Source of the DNA: an uncultured Candidatus Nitrosopumilus sp.
GTDB lineage: Archaea; Thermoproteota; Nitrososphaeria; Nitrososphaerales; Nitrosopumilaceae
Direction: 5' to 3'
Assembly: GCA_951812645.1 (NCBI GenBank)
Contig: CATOSM010000001.1
Coordinates: 1,033,560 to 1,097,559, forward strand
Length of the DNA stretch: 64,000 nt
A program made the position numbers and the translations under genes. Positions within the stretch are counted from its first letter, which is position 1; the number at the start of each line of letters is the position of its first letter. Positions 1 through 8,820 of the stretch are shown piece after piece. The notes below the pieces were generated by a model that saw nothing but the letters and a program-made list of their open reading frames with translations, made no database searches and was not told the origin of the DNA.

Positions 1-17
1 GACTAATACTGAAGTTT

Positions 18-147
18 TTAATTTAAGTATATTTTTTTACACAAGGGACAACGTAGCATATTTGTATCTTTTTCAAGTACAGTGATTTGTTGGGTGAGAG
101 CATCATACTTAACAAGAAAGAAGTTTTTGTTAAAACCTGAAATGTAG
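18..147 (-). pseudogene. C-terminal remnant of a gene cut by IS copy 1
   Basis: Reading the minus strand from the left IS end gives about 43 uninterrupted codons ending in TAA. The composition is protein-like, with a CPLC motif eight residues before the stop that could be half of a zinc ribbon. There is no start codon, because the frame runs straight into the inverted repeat of the IS at 148. I see no matching N-terminal half on the other side of the element. It may be the tail of a small zinc-binding protein, or chance. Function unknown. Confidence 0.3.
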
Positions 148-150
148 AAC

Positions 151-988
151 TTATCCTAAAACCCTCCAATACATCATGATGCATGCCAGATACACAAACC
201 CGAGACAGTCGTCACAGTTCCTTTCGTATCGGACTGCCGTCCCGTAAAGTCCGCACTTGAGCCAGGCAAGGAACCGCTCTACGACAAACCTTGTCTTGCT
301 ATGATGTTTTTGATTCCTGTTTTGTGCAACGTTTCTTGAGTTCCTTTTGTATGGAATGCAACAGTCAATCCCATGGTATCCCAGATAGTTTCTGATGAAT
401 GCCGCATCGTATCCCCTGTCGGCATACGCTGAGATGATCTCCCGTATCAAACCATCATCTGCAGGTTCTGAGATGTCTTCTACTCACTTAATTCAGATAT
501 GATTGTGTTATTATTGTATTATTATTGTATCAAACCATCATCTGCATGTTCTGAGATGTCTTCTGACACACCAATGAATTTTGCACTGTCATGGACATTT
601 GCAGGGCTGGCCCTGATTGGGATTGGCAGTCCTGTCCTGTCTGCTGCAATGTGTATTTTTGTGCCCAGGATCTTCCTGAGCCCGTCATATCCTGTTTTGT
701 CCCCCTCCTTTTGGGGGCAACTGATGATGAATCAATTGATATTTTTTGCAGGCTGGTTTTTCCCTGTCTGTGTGCAGGTTTTATCAGTCCTGATAAAATC
801 CTTTTCCATATTCCCTTTTGTTGCAGTTCTGAGAATCTCAGATACGCGGTGGATTTTGAACCGTATCTGTCTGGCATGTCTGCCCGCCTGCAGCCGGTTG
901 TTAGGACAAACAATATTACGTTGATTGTGTTTCTGTCATTGCATCTTGGCCTGCCAGTTTTTGCAGATGTGATGCAACCGTGTTCCAT
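151..988 (-). pseudogene. broken IS5-family DDE transposase (copy 1)
   Basis: The two halves of the transposase are recognisable but not joined. The N-terminal half (to about 530) carries the helix-turn-helix-like part (TTGCRRADMPDRYG) and the first catalytic Asp region (IDSSSV). The C-terminal half (450 to 151) carries the Glu of VVERFLAWLK and the usual family ending. Between them lie the A/G slippage tract, here interrupted (AAAAGGAGGGGG on the coding strand), and an 83-bp insertion. A ten-base deletion near 965 also removes the normal N-terminal frame. Copies 2 and 3 show what the intact frame looks like. Confidence 0.85.
444..564. repeat. 38-bp direct repeat inside IS copy 1
   Basis: Bases 444-481 recur at 527-564 with one mismatch. 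The 45-bp spacer is AT-rich, contains a ttattattg-type microsatellite, and is not found in the other IS copies. This looks like a local duplication with filler DNA that destroyed the transposase frame. Confidence 0.85.
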
Positions 989-1108
989 TGAACGTCTGAC
1001 ATTTCCTTGTGAATCATGAAAGATACATCGGCAGGGTCATTCTTGGATCCCGATTGTCATGAATTATTTACAAAATGATCGGTTTTAGGATGAGTTGATC
1101 GTAATATC

Positions 1109-1471
1109 TTGTTTGGTGTTGCAGTTATTGCTGTTATTGTTTGTGTAATTGTTTTTGTTCAAACACAAAAAGAACCATTCTTGTTGCATCAAAACAGTGA
1201 CATGCCAGGGGAGATCATACCAGATAACTGGGCAGATGTGTGCAGAGAAGATTTGACTCAAATTAATAGGGGCTGTATATGGGATAATTCACCATTTGAT
1301 GATTGCAGGAGGATGTTAATGCAGGACACACCATGCATACAAACTAGCTACAAACCTACGACTCTTGCAATGTGTCATGAGAAATATGATGCATACAAGC
1401 AAAATGTATTTGGTAGAGGGCCAGTATCATTTGATTCATATTCTAGTGGATTTTGTGATCTGCCAGAATAA
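1109..1471 (+). CDS. small membrane-anchored Cys-containing protein
   Basis: This is a 120-residue protein starting at TTG, thirteen bases after the right end of IS copy 1. Residues 1-18 form one hydrophobic segment, so the rest should lie outside the membrane. The exported part has six cysteines (for example NWADVCRED, GCIWD and FDDCRR), suggesting disulfides. No family is recognised. Because the hydrophobic segment begins immediately at the IS boundary, the original N-terminus and promoter may have been lost, and the TTG may be only the first available codon. Confidence 0.5.
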   Translation: MFGVAVIAVIVCVIVFVQTQKEPFLLHQNSDMPGEIIPDNWADVCREDLTQINRGCIWDNSPFDDCRRMLMQDTPCIQTSYKPTTLAMCHEKYDAYKQNVFGRGPVSFDSYSSGFCDLPE

Positions 1472-1571
1472 CCAAAACTATTACACAGCAAATGCGGCTG
1501 CCAATACTAGTATTATGTTTTTTTGAAATTATTGCATATTATGATTTATCTGTGATCATCAAGAATCATTA

Positions 1572-1856
1572 ATGACCATACAAAAGGCACGAAAAATAAT
1601 ACAGTACTCGATACAGCACTACACCAAGGTAGCTGACGGCATGGAGGAGTTAATTAAAGATTGGACGTATGAATACGGCGATGAGAACACTCCCAAGGCC
1701 ATGGGACACTCCATATCTGGCATGGCACGGGATTACATCAAAGTATTAAAGATGATAGATTCCCAGCTTGCTCCAAAGTGCAAACACCCAAAAAAAGACC
1801 GCGACAAGACAGCTGACGGACAATGGTATTGCATGAACTGCAATGCCGACCTCTAA
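1572..1856 (+). CDS. small helical protein with C-terminal zinc-binding motif
   Basis: A 94-residue protein with an ATG start. Residues 1-65 are predicted helical and charged. The last third has a CKH(x13)WYCMNC arrangement (Cys/His followed by CxxC), a likely structural zinc site. A T-rich run directly after the stop could serve as an archaeal terminator. I do not recognise a named family. The clean start, good codon pattern and lack of a competing frame support it as a real gene. Confidence 0.65.
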   Translation: MTIQKARKIIQYSIQHYTKVADGMEELIKDWTYEYGDENTPKAMGHSISGMARDYIKVLKMIDSQLAPKCKHPKKDRDKTADGQWYCMNCNADL

Positions 1857-1934
1857 TTTTTTTTATGCATAATATGGAGAAAAACCCGTTTTAGGATCTA
1901 AAATAATAACATGTAGGTACCAGTATTTTTATAA

Positions 1935-3146
1935 TTGCAAAAAAAAATCTTGGTTTTTCTAGTAATATTTTCTGTTGTAGGTTTTTTTGCAACGCCTGCC
2001 TTTGCCCAATATTATAGCTACGAGTTTGAGATAGATGGCAGCAAAGTATGCAGAGAAGATTACAACCTAATAATAAAAACAGACAGTACAAAACAGGTGT
2101 GTGTAAGCATCTTAACTGCAGAAAGATTGGCAGATAGGCAATGGGGATTTAATCAATTTGTCATTAATTTGGATAAAAAGGAACAAGCGTTAAAATCAGA
2201 GATGCCAAACAAGCTGGAGTTCAAATACTCAAGTGTTCAAAACAATGCAGTATTTGCAACCATACCACTAACTGAGAATCTTACAGATCCAGAAAATGTA
2301 ATGACAAAAATAGACGCAGTTCTTGGAGGAAATTTTATGGAATACAAGCCATACTGCATATTATTTTACGAACGTATGTATCAAAGCCCGCCAGATATCA
2401 AATGTTTTCACTCTGAAAGGGATGTAATGAATTATAAAAGTCGTCTTGATCTAGCGATGTTAAATTTTACAAATGCCAAATTACCACATCCTACACACGG
2501 CGATCTCAAGATGATACATCCCAAATTGATAAAGTTTGCCTATGAAAGGCCAAATAATCTTAGCCAGTATTGGGCAGAGAACAAAGACATTAAAGATAAA
2601 GTCCCATCAACACTTCAAGGCATTGTAAGAGATGAGCCTTATTGCATATTTTATGATGATGGCACATTTGCACGCAAATGTTTTCCAACAATGGAGGACA
2701 TTATACCATTTAACAATTACATACAGAGTGTACATGGCAAGCCAGGATACTATCACATCTATTCTAATGGCACTGCAATGAGGGACAGCGAAGGGTGTGT
2801 AACTGGATATAAAATAGGTGCGGGATGTAAAAAGGAAAATCCCGTAAAGGATGCACAGGCAACAATGCCATTTAACTGGCCTTCTGAGCTTGTGACACAA
2901 CACAAAAAGATTGCAGAGCCTTACTGTATAATTTATGACAGCACCTTACGTAGTTGCTTTCAAACATTTGAGCTTGTAAGGATGAGTTATGACATTAATC
3001 ACGGAATGGGCCATTTTATTTATTCTAATGGTACTGCCATTACAGATAAGAACGGTTGTATATTACATACATCACCTGATGAGGCTTGCTGGCATGGTAA
3101 TAGAGTAGATACTCTCAAACTCTCTGAGAACTTTAACTGGCCATAA
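1935..3146 (+). CDS. secreted Cys-rich repeat protein (paralogue 1)
   Basis: 403 residues from a TTG start. A signal peptide covers residues 1-25, with TPAFAQ as a likely cleavage site. A domain starting YEFEIDGSKVC follows and is shared with the next gene. The C-terminal part has at least two copies of a module of 65-90 residues: PYCI-Y, a CF pair, an aromatic stretch ending YSNGTA, then GC and a closing Cys. No catalytic motif is seen. An extracellular or cell-surface structural or binding role is inferred. Tandem with a paralogue at 3227, which points to local duplication. Confidence 0.75.
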   Translation: MQKKILVFLVIFSVVGFFATPAFAQYYSYEFEIDGSKVCREDYNLIIKTDSTKQVCVSILTAERLADRQWGFNQFVINLDKKEQALKSEMPNKLEFKYSSVQNNAVFATIPLTENLTDPENVMTKIDAVLGGNFMEYKPYCILFYERMYQSPPDIKCFHSERDVMNYKSRLDLAMLNFTNAKLPHPTHGDLKMIHPKLIKFAYERPNNLSQYWAENKDIKDKVPSTLQGIVRDEPYCIFYDDGTFARKCFPTMEDIIPFNNYIQSVHGKPGYYHIYSNGTAMRDSEGCVTGYKIGAGCKKENPVKDAQATMPFNWPSELVTQHKKIAEPYCIIYDSTLRSCFQTFELVRMSYDINHGMGHFIYSNGTAITDKNGCILHTSPDEACWHGNRVDTLKLSENFNWP

Positions 3147-3226
3147 TATATTTACAACATATTCATAATTTAAAATCAATCAAGGCACCAAACTGGCAGA
3201 AATTTAAAATAAATATTTAAATTCAT

Positions 3227-4309
3227 ATGATACCTTTTGATCAAAGTGTGGCTCTTGGCTGTTTTTTTAAAGAAAAATGCCTTGTTTTAATAGCCATGTT
3301 TTTTGTTGCATCAGTATTTTCAGTAGAGAATGCATTAGCTGAGGAATATACATATGAATTTGAGATAGATGGCAGTAAAATTTGCGATGAAAATTACAAA
3401 ATTATGGCAAAGTCATCAGAGAAAACAAAGTTTGCATGTGTCAAAGAGCAATCATCTGAAAAATTAACTCTGCGTGGTTGGGGGTTTTATGAGTTTGCAT
3501 TACAGTTTGAAAATAAAGAATTGGCATTAAACGTTGATAATCCAACCAAAATAACCCTCAAACAAATGCATAAAAATCTGCCTGTTTTTGGCACATTAAA
3601 TGTATCAGAGATACCCAACAACTCTGATCATATCAATGATAATCTTAATGGGTTTTTTCAAGCACATATAATTGTGGATAAACCGTACTGTATAGCATCA
3701 TATCTTTTTTTTGGATGTTTTCAAACATTTGAGGAATTAGATGAATTTGGAGCAGATGCCTGTATGTTTGGTACATGTTGGTATGTATATTATAACGGCG
3801 TAGCAATGATCGAGGAGCATGGTTGTGACATAATAACAGAAATGAATGAGGTGTGCAGACATGGAAATTTTTCCAGAGCTTTTATTGGTGATTGGAAGTA
3901 TATGGCAGTTTCCAGTGAAGAGGTATCAAATGATGCAATACACTGCATGATAATGGAAGATAGAAAGATTGCTACCATACATGGGTGTTTTAGTAACACG
4001 GCAGATCAGAATGATTTTTCTGATACCATGTGCAGATATGGTGATGTATGTATCTACATATCCTCAAATGGTAATCCAACATATGATAGCAGTGATGAAC
4101 GCGGATGCATACTTGATGTAGGAACATCAAAGGAGTGTCTAAAGGAAATACCAGAAAGGATGCAGATGCAGAAAAAATGGCAATTTATAAAAATCCCAGA
4201 AGACAAGACAGAGTTACCATATCCGATGATAGCATATGTGAATTATTATCCATTTATGGAAGGTATGACACCACATGACTTTGAGAAATTATTTACAGAG
4301 AACAAATAA
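3227..4309 (+). CDS. secreted Cys-rich repeat protein (paralogue 2)
   Basis: A 360-residue relative of the preceding gene. A hydrophobic segment at about residues 18-38 acts as a signal peptide, followed by YTYEFEIDGSKIC, the same opening as paralogue 1. Two copies of the Cys module follow (PYCIASY...GCF...YYNGVAM...GC...C and HCMIMED...GCF...SSNGNP...GC...C), spaced as in paralogue 1. The ATG at 3227 lies upstream of a hydrophobic stretch, but an internal ATG (MFFVASVFS) is also possible. Function unknown. Confidence 0.75.
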   Translation: MIPFDQSVALGCFFKEKCLVLIAMFFVASVFSVENALAEEYTYEFEIDGSKICDENYKIMAKSSEKTKFACVKEQSSEKLTLRGWGFYEFALQFENKELALNVDNPTKITLKQMHKNLPVFGTLNVSEIPNNSDHINDNLNGFFQAHIIVDKPYCIASYLFFGCFQTFEELDEFGADACMFGTCWYVYYNGVAMIEEHGCDIITEMNEVCRHGNFSRAFIGDWKYMAVSSEEVSNDAIHCMIMEDRKIATIHGCFSNTADQNDFSDTMCRYGDVCIYISSNGNPTYDSSDERGCILDVGTSKECLKEIPERMQMQKKWQFIKIPEDKTELPYPMIAYVNYYPFMEGMTPHDFEKLFTENK

Positions 4310-4457
4310 CATTTAGGCAAAGCAGTCAAACTACAAGATCACATATGAGACTAGATATATTTTCATAATTTAGAGTTATTTGGTTGACAAGTAATAATGT
4401 GTAACAAAAAACTTGGCAGAAACATATCTCTCTCAAGTTTTAGAATATTATTAATAA

Positions 4458-6574
4458 TTATTTCAAATTATGATATTCTCGGATGTTTTCCCAAGGGCTA
4501 AACAATTTGTAAGGGTTATCAACATCACATGAAGTTAAAGGTATGTTACCCAAGTCTGTAGATACTACGACAGGATTAGTTTTCAAGGTACTGCATATGT
4601 TGCCTTTATGGGTGCCAACAACATATGATATACCATCTGTGAGATGAATAATAGGAGCTCCACTATCACCACCAGCACTAGTATAGTTTGAAATCATTAA
4701 ATTTTCAAATACAATTTTTAATAAAACATTAGTATATGTGACTCTAGTATATTCTAATTTACCATGGGAGTTTGTTTCTTTACCATACATAGATAGGACA
4801 TACCCTGTTTCAATATCTTAGAAGCATTACCTTGAACAACATCAATTACTTTACCAGTTAAAGTTTGTATTTTATTTAACTCCACTGTAAAGTTAGTATT
4901 ATTTACTGGAATGAAACCAGAGTCATTGTTAGTTGGACTTTTCAACACACTAATCTTTCCAGTGGTATTTGCAAATATATGCGAAGTATTATTTCTGTCT
5001 ACAAAAAAGAATGGATCTTTGGCTGCATAAAATGAATCATATATCGGACGTGTGATTCCATGGCCAGGCGCAATCATTCCAATAGTTCCATCATCAAGTT
5101 CAACTCCAAGAGATAGTGTAGAATCCAACCCGCTTTCAGCAGGTACTACATTGCCATTAGAAAGTGTAAAATTACTTGAAGTCATAAACATCTCCATTCC
5201 GCCCATCAGTTGAACCTTGGTGCTATTTTGTGGTGGTGTAACCACAACTGGCTCTACAGGAGTTACAGGCTGTACTGGTTTTGGCTTCTCAACACATGTA
5301 TTGTCTTTTACCTCAAAGCCTGCATCACATGATGTTACAATACACATAGCACCATTCCATTCCTCATTACTAGCTGGACATCTATCAACACACTCCAACC
5401 CGACTAGTTTTTCATCAGACTTGCACTTTGGCAAGTCAACACAAAGAACACCCTCTAGTATCTGAGATGAGCCGCAGTCAGGCAACGGCACCATAATAGG
5501 CTTTACAATATCAAAATACTTGTAAGAGATATACCCAATAGGATACGGACTGGAATAATAGACCTTGAAATAAAACTTGTATTCTTTTCCTGGTATGGCA
5601 TCAACTGTATAACTAGTGGTACCTTTTGGCATCTGGCCAAAATACTTGAACTTTCCATCAATGTACCCATACAGCTTGACATACTTGTATAATATAGGGT
5701 TGTCCCAGAAAACTATGATATCATCACCTGCTATCTTGGCATTATAATTTCTAAGATCATATAATAGTGGGTATGAAAATAATTTTTCCACATTGTATCC
5801 GCCTTTTTCAATGCCGGACTTGTATCTGTCACAAGATCTGTCCTCATGAAAATGGCACCTTGCATTATAATTTTTGTAATATGTGCACTCTGAGCTTCTA
5901 ATGTCATCTACGCATGGATTGTCTCCTTGTGATGTTACAGGAGGTGTTGTCGTAGTGGACGGTACAGTTGGTGTTGTTGTCTTTTTGTACTTGGCAAGTT
6001 CTGATGATGGCAGTTTGTTATCCTCGACCATGGCTTCAGCCATTGCCTTGCATGAGGCAAAGAATCCAGACTTTACAGGGCTACATAGTTTTGAATAAAG
6101 GCTTTCATATGTTCGCATGAGCCCAGGGCTTACATGGGACTCTAGCTCAACGTATCCATACTCTATTACTATTGGCAAATCATAGCCTAGCGCATCTTGT
6201 ATCTGCTGCTCAGTATACTCTATTCCGACTAGCTGTGCAACAAAGTGTATTCCAACAACTAGCTTGTCACCTGCAACATATGTGTAAATAAACGGAATGT
6301 CTGGCACGATCAGATTTTCTGAGCTATTCTGGTCCATCATAATCTCAGTCAGTTCCTGATGTGCATCCTTTAGCGCAGTCTCATTGGTATCAGTATTGCC
6401 GTCCTTGGAATAGTCAACATCAACTCCTGCCAGGTCTTGCTGTGTAAAGCCATTGTTGTTGTTGTTACTAGTATAATCATCTTCTAGCTGGTTTGAATAG
6501 TTGCCTAGTGCGCTGCCTGGCACCAAAAGAGCAACTGAGAAGACCAGAGTTGCAGCTAGAAGTGAGGGTTTCAT
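4458..6574 (-). pseudogene. secreted multidomain chymotrypsin-fold protease, frameshifted
   Basis: Two overlapping frames (4754-6574 and 4458-4790) make one protein. Residues 1-24 are a signal peptide. Next come a conserved N-terminal region, a Thr/Pro linker (about 198-215), a fibronectin-like segment (290-355), a Cys-rich EGF-like stretch (367-428) and a Pro/Val linker. The protease domain shows a His in APGHGI (H505), a candidate Asp in NNDSGF (D551) and, in the second frame, the Ser motif GGDSGAP. The frames join if one base is lost or two gained near 4805 (ILETGYVLSMYGK reads through). Either a recent mutation or a sequence error; the catalytic Ser would not be translated from the upstream start. 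Confidence 0.75.
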
Positions 6575-6744
6575 AATGTATTATGTGAAGCAAGGTATTA
6601 TTTATCATTGATCTTGATCGATACAGACATATCATAAAGTATGCATGTATGCCAGTATCATGCCACACATGCTGATCGCAAAAGAGATTTTACGCATTAC
6701 CAGTGTGAATGTATTTTTATAATCCCCTGCCAACACACCATGAC

Positions 6745-8040
6745 ATGCCAGAGCAGAAATGGGGGACAAACACTGGCTTTGTCCTAGCAGCTGTAGGCTC
6801 TGCAGTAGGGATGGGCAACATCTGGCGCTTTCCATACATTACAGGTGAGAACGGCGGTGGCGCGTTTCTAATACCATACTTTACAGTTACAATTCTTTTT
6901 GGATTGATATTCATGTCTTTAGAGTTTGCAGTGGGGCGGTACTACAACAAGAGCATAATTGGCTCCCTTGCAAGCTTGGGTTCGCATTTTAGATGGGCAG
7001 GGGCATTTACTGTAATTGTAATAACTGTCATAGCTGGGTATTACTTTGTGATATTGGGCTGGGTTGGCTCTTTTTTTGTATCTACTGTATCGCATGATAC
7101 CATGACATTTGATGGGCTGACATCATCGTACTATCCAATATTATCATTTGGTGTAGTGCTTGGTTTAGTAGCTGCAATTGCTGCTGGCGGCGTATCTTGC
7201 AGCATAGAGCGCCTAAACAAGTACGGTGTACTAGCGTTAATTGCAATACTTGTGCCACTTGCCATTTATGCCGTATCCCTGCCAGACTCTGATAAGGGCA
7301 TAGCATACTATCTTACGCCAGATTACACAAAGATATCAGATCCTGCAATATGGAGCACGGCATTTGGGCAGGTCTTTTTTTCACTCAGTCTTGGTATGGG
7401 CGTAATGGTAGCATACGGCTCTTACATCAAAAACAAAATTTCCCTGGCAAAGGCCTCGTCTGTAATTATTATGACAAACGCATCAGTATCAGTAATTGCA
7501 GGCTTTATGATATTCTCATTTGTGTTCTCGTATGGTGCAGATCCTGCATCTGGGACAAACCTGGCTTTTGTAGTCTTGCCCCAGGCATTCTCAGAGATGG
7601 CCTTTGGTAGCGTTGTAGGCTCTGCGTTTTTTGCTTTATTGTTTATTGCGGGGCTGACATCAGCCGTATCATTGTTAGAGGTGCCAATAGGTGCGCTATC
7701 AGAACAGTTTGGCATCTCGCGAAAAAAGGCCGTACTGGCATCATCAGGTATTGTCTTACTAGTTGGGATTGTAGCCTCACTTGGGTACTCTCCAGTATCC
7801 CTTAGCATTGGAGATACGCCAACACTTGACTGGCTGGACCAATACATTGGCAGCTATGGCGTGGTGATTGCTGCAGGAATGTTTGCAGTTATAGTGATGT
7901 GGAGGATGGACAAAGGTACACTGCTTGAGCAGCTTGGCATGCATGGCAAAATAGCAATGCCTGAACGTATACTTTATGTGTGCAAGTATGTGCTGCCAGT
8001 GATAATCATGCTATCGTTGGTTTTCTCATTTGTATCCTAG
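6745..8040 (+). CDS. sodium:neurotransmitter symporter family (NSS/SNF) transporter
   Basis: A membrane protein of about 431 residues with around eleven hydrophobic helices. The family's hallmark opening GSAVGMGNIWRFPY is in TM1, the unwound sodium/substrate site of LeuT-type carriers. It should import an amino acid or amine with Na+. The longest frame begins at 6709, but the ATG at 6745 (MPEQKWG) matches the family's usual start just before TM1, so I chose it. It is divergent from the protease at 6574. The substrate cannot be told from sequence. Confidence 0.9.
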   Translation: MPEQKWGTNTGFVLAAVGSAVGMGNIWRFPYITGENGGGAFLIPYFTVTILFGLIFMSLEFAVGRYYNKSIIGSLASLGSHFRWAGAFTVIVITVIAGYYFVILGWVGSFFVSTVSHDTMTFDGLTSSYYPILSFGVVLGLVAAIAAGGVSCSIERLNKYGVLALIAILVPLAIYAVSLPDSDKGIAYYLTPDYTKISDPAIWSTAFGQVFFSLSLGMGVMVAYGSYIKNKISLAKASSVIIMTNASVSVIAGFMIFSFVFSYGADPASGTNLAFVVLPQAFSEMAFGSVVGSAFFALLFIAGLTSAVSLLEVPIGALSEQFGISRKKAVLASSGIVLLVGIVASLGYSPVSLSIGDTPTLDWLDQYIGSYGVVIAAGMFAVIVMWRMDKGTLLEQLGMHGKIAMPERILYVCKYVLPVIIMLSLVFSFVS

Positions 8041-8322
8041 TTTTGCACAAGGAGGATAAGCTATACCATGACAGTTGTGTTTTTCACATGATACTGCAAC
8101 TGCCTGTGTCCTGCAACCATAAAGACAGGGCCATGCTGCCAAATAAAATCAAGTCAAAAACTTGTATATGCGCCATTGCAAAAGAAAAAGATTAAAGTGA
8201 AAACTGTGATTAAAATATATTCTCGGCAGGCTAGATGTGAGAAATAACCAATACTCCCAATACTGTCTTTGCATTTATAGTCATTTGATGCCTGCCAACA
8301 AATCAAATCTTTTTAGAAATAG

Positions 8323-8517
8323 TCATATTGATTTTTTGGATTCAATTATATCAGTAAACTCCAAAGTGGGGTAAAATACTGCAACGATAAAAAACATCAT
8401 AGTTGCCACCACCCTAAGGCCATATGAAAATGTGCTAAAAAACATCACATGTGCAATTGCAGTTGCAATCAGTGCAGTAAAAAATATTATTATAAATTTT
8501 CTGGTATCATTTATCAT
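8323..8517 (-). CDS. small two-helix membrane protein, unknown
   Basis: 64 residues with two hydrophobic segments (about 8-28 and 33-52) and a short charged C-terminus (ESKKSI). Clean ATG start and no overlap with other genes. The 280-base gap to its right-hand neighbour (8041-8322) shows nothing else I can identify. No family recognised. Confidence 0.45.
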   Translation of the reverse strand: MINDTRKFIIIFFTALIATAIAHVMFFSTFSYGLRVVATMMFFIVAVFYPTLEFTDIIESKKSI

Positions 8518-8649
8518 ATTTTCAGGATGTAAAGTTGGGGTGATGACCCATATATGACAGTATTATTTTATGTGTATAAAGTTACCGTAAGGTATGTTTA
8601 ATTTTACACTTTTTGGCACAAGGGAGCTTTGGTTATTTTCAGATGTAAC

Positions 8650-8820
8650 TCAAGCAGTTATCCTGATATAATCAATGCCGACATCCTCATTAAAACTGCT
8701 CATCTGTGCGTTTATTCTAATCTTAAACTCATCATTAAGATATGCTGACAAGTCTATTCTTTGTATCTCCCAATCATCCGTATCTGCATCTGTATTCTCA
8801 CTCCATGTCGCAATAGTTAT
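8650..8820 (-). pseudogene. in-frame tail of the metalloprotease beyond a TGA stop
   Basis: Reading on in the same frame past the TGA at 8821-8823 gives 56 sense codons (ITIATWSENTDA..., ending in DYIRITA) before the next stop at 8650. They match the end of the two preceding repeat domains, including their closing strand (compare VDDIVIS and MDSLNIT). The tail is therefore the missing end of the third repeat domain, cut off by a single stop codon. Confidence 0.75.

Larger units (their letters stand above)
148..1096 (-). mobile_element. IS5-like insertion sequence, copy 1 (degenerate)
   Basis: The element is bounded by 16-bp terminal inverted repeats, AACTTATCCTAAAACC on the left and the complement of AACTCATCCTAAAACC on the right. 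The same ends bound two further copies at 15698 and 58356. It is 949 bp, longer than the other two (875 and 874 bp), because it carries an 83-bp insertion that duplicates 38 bp; it also lacks 10 bp near the transposase N-terminus. No convincing target duplication is visible. With a scrambled transposase it is probably immobile on its own. Confidence 0.85.

Noticed and set aside
499..1019. Plus-strand open frames of 141-142 residues across IS copy 1
   Set aside because: They are antisense shadows of the transposase and recur as shadows in the other IS copies.
148..1096. Target-site duplications at IS copies 1-3
   Set aside because: Flanking bases do not match by more than chance on either side of any copy; a G follows each right end, but the left flanks differ.
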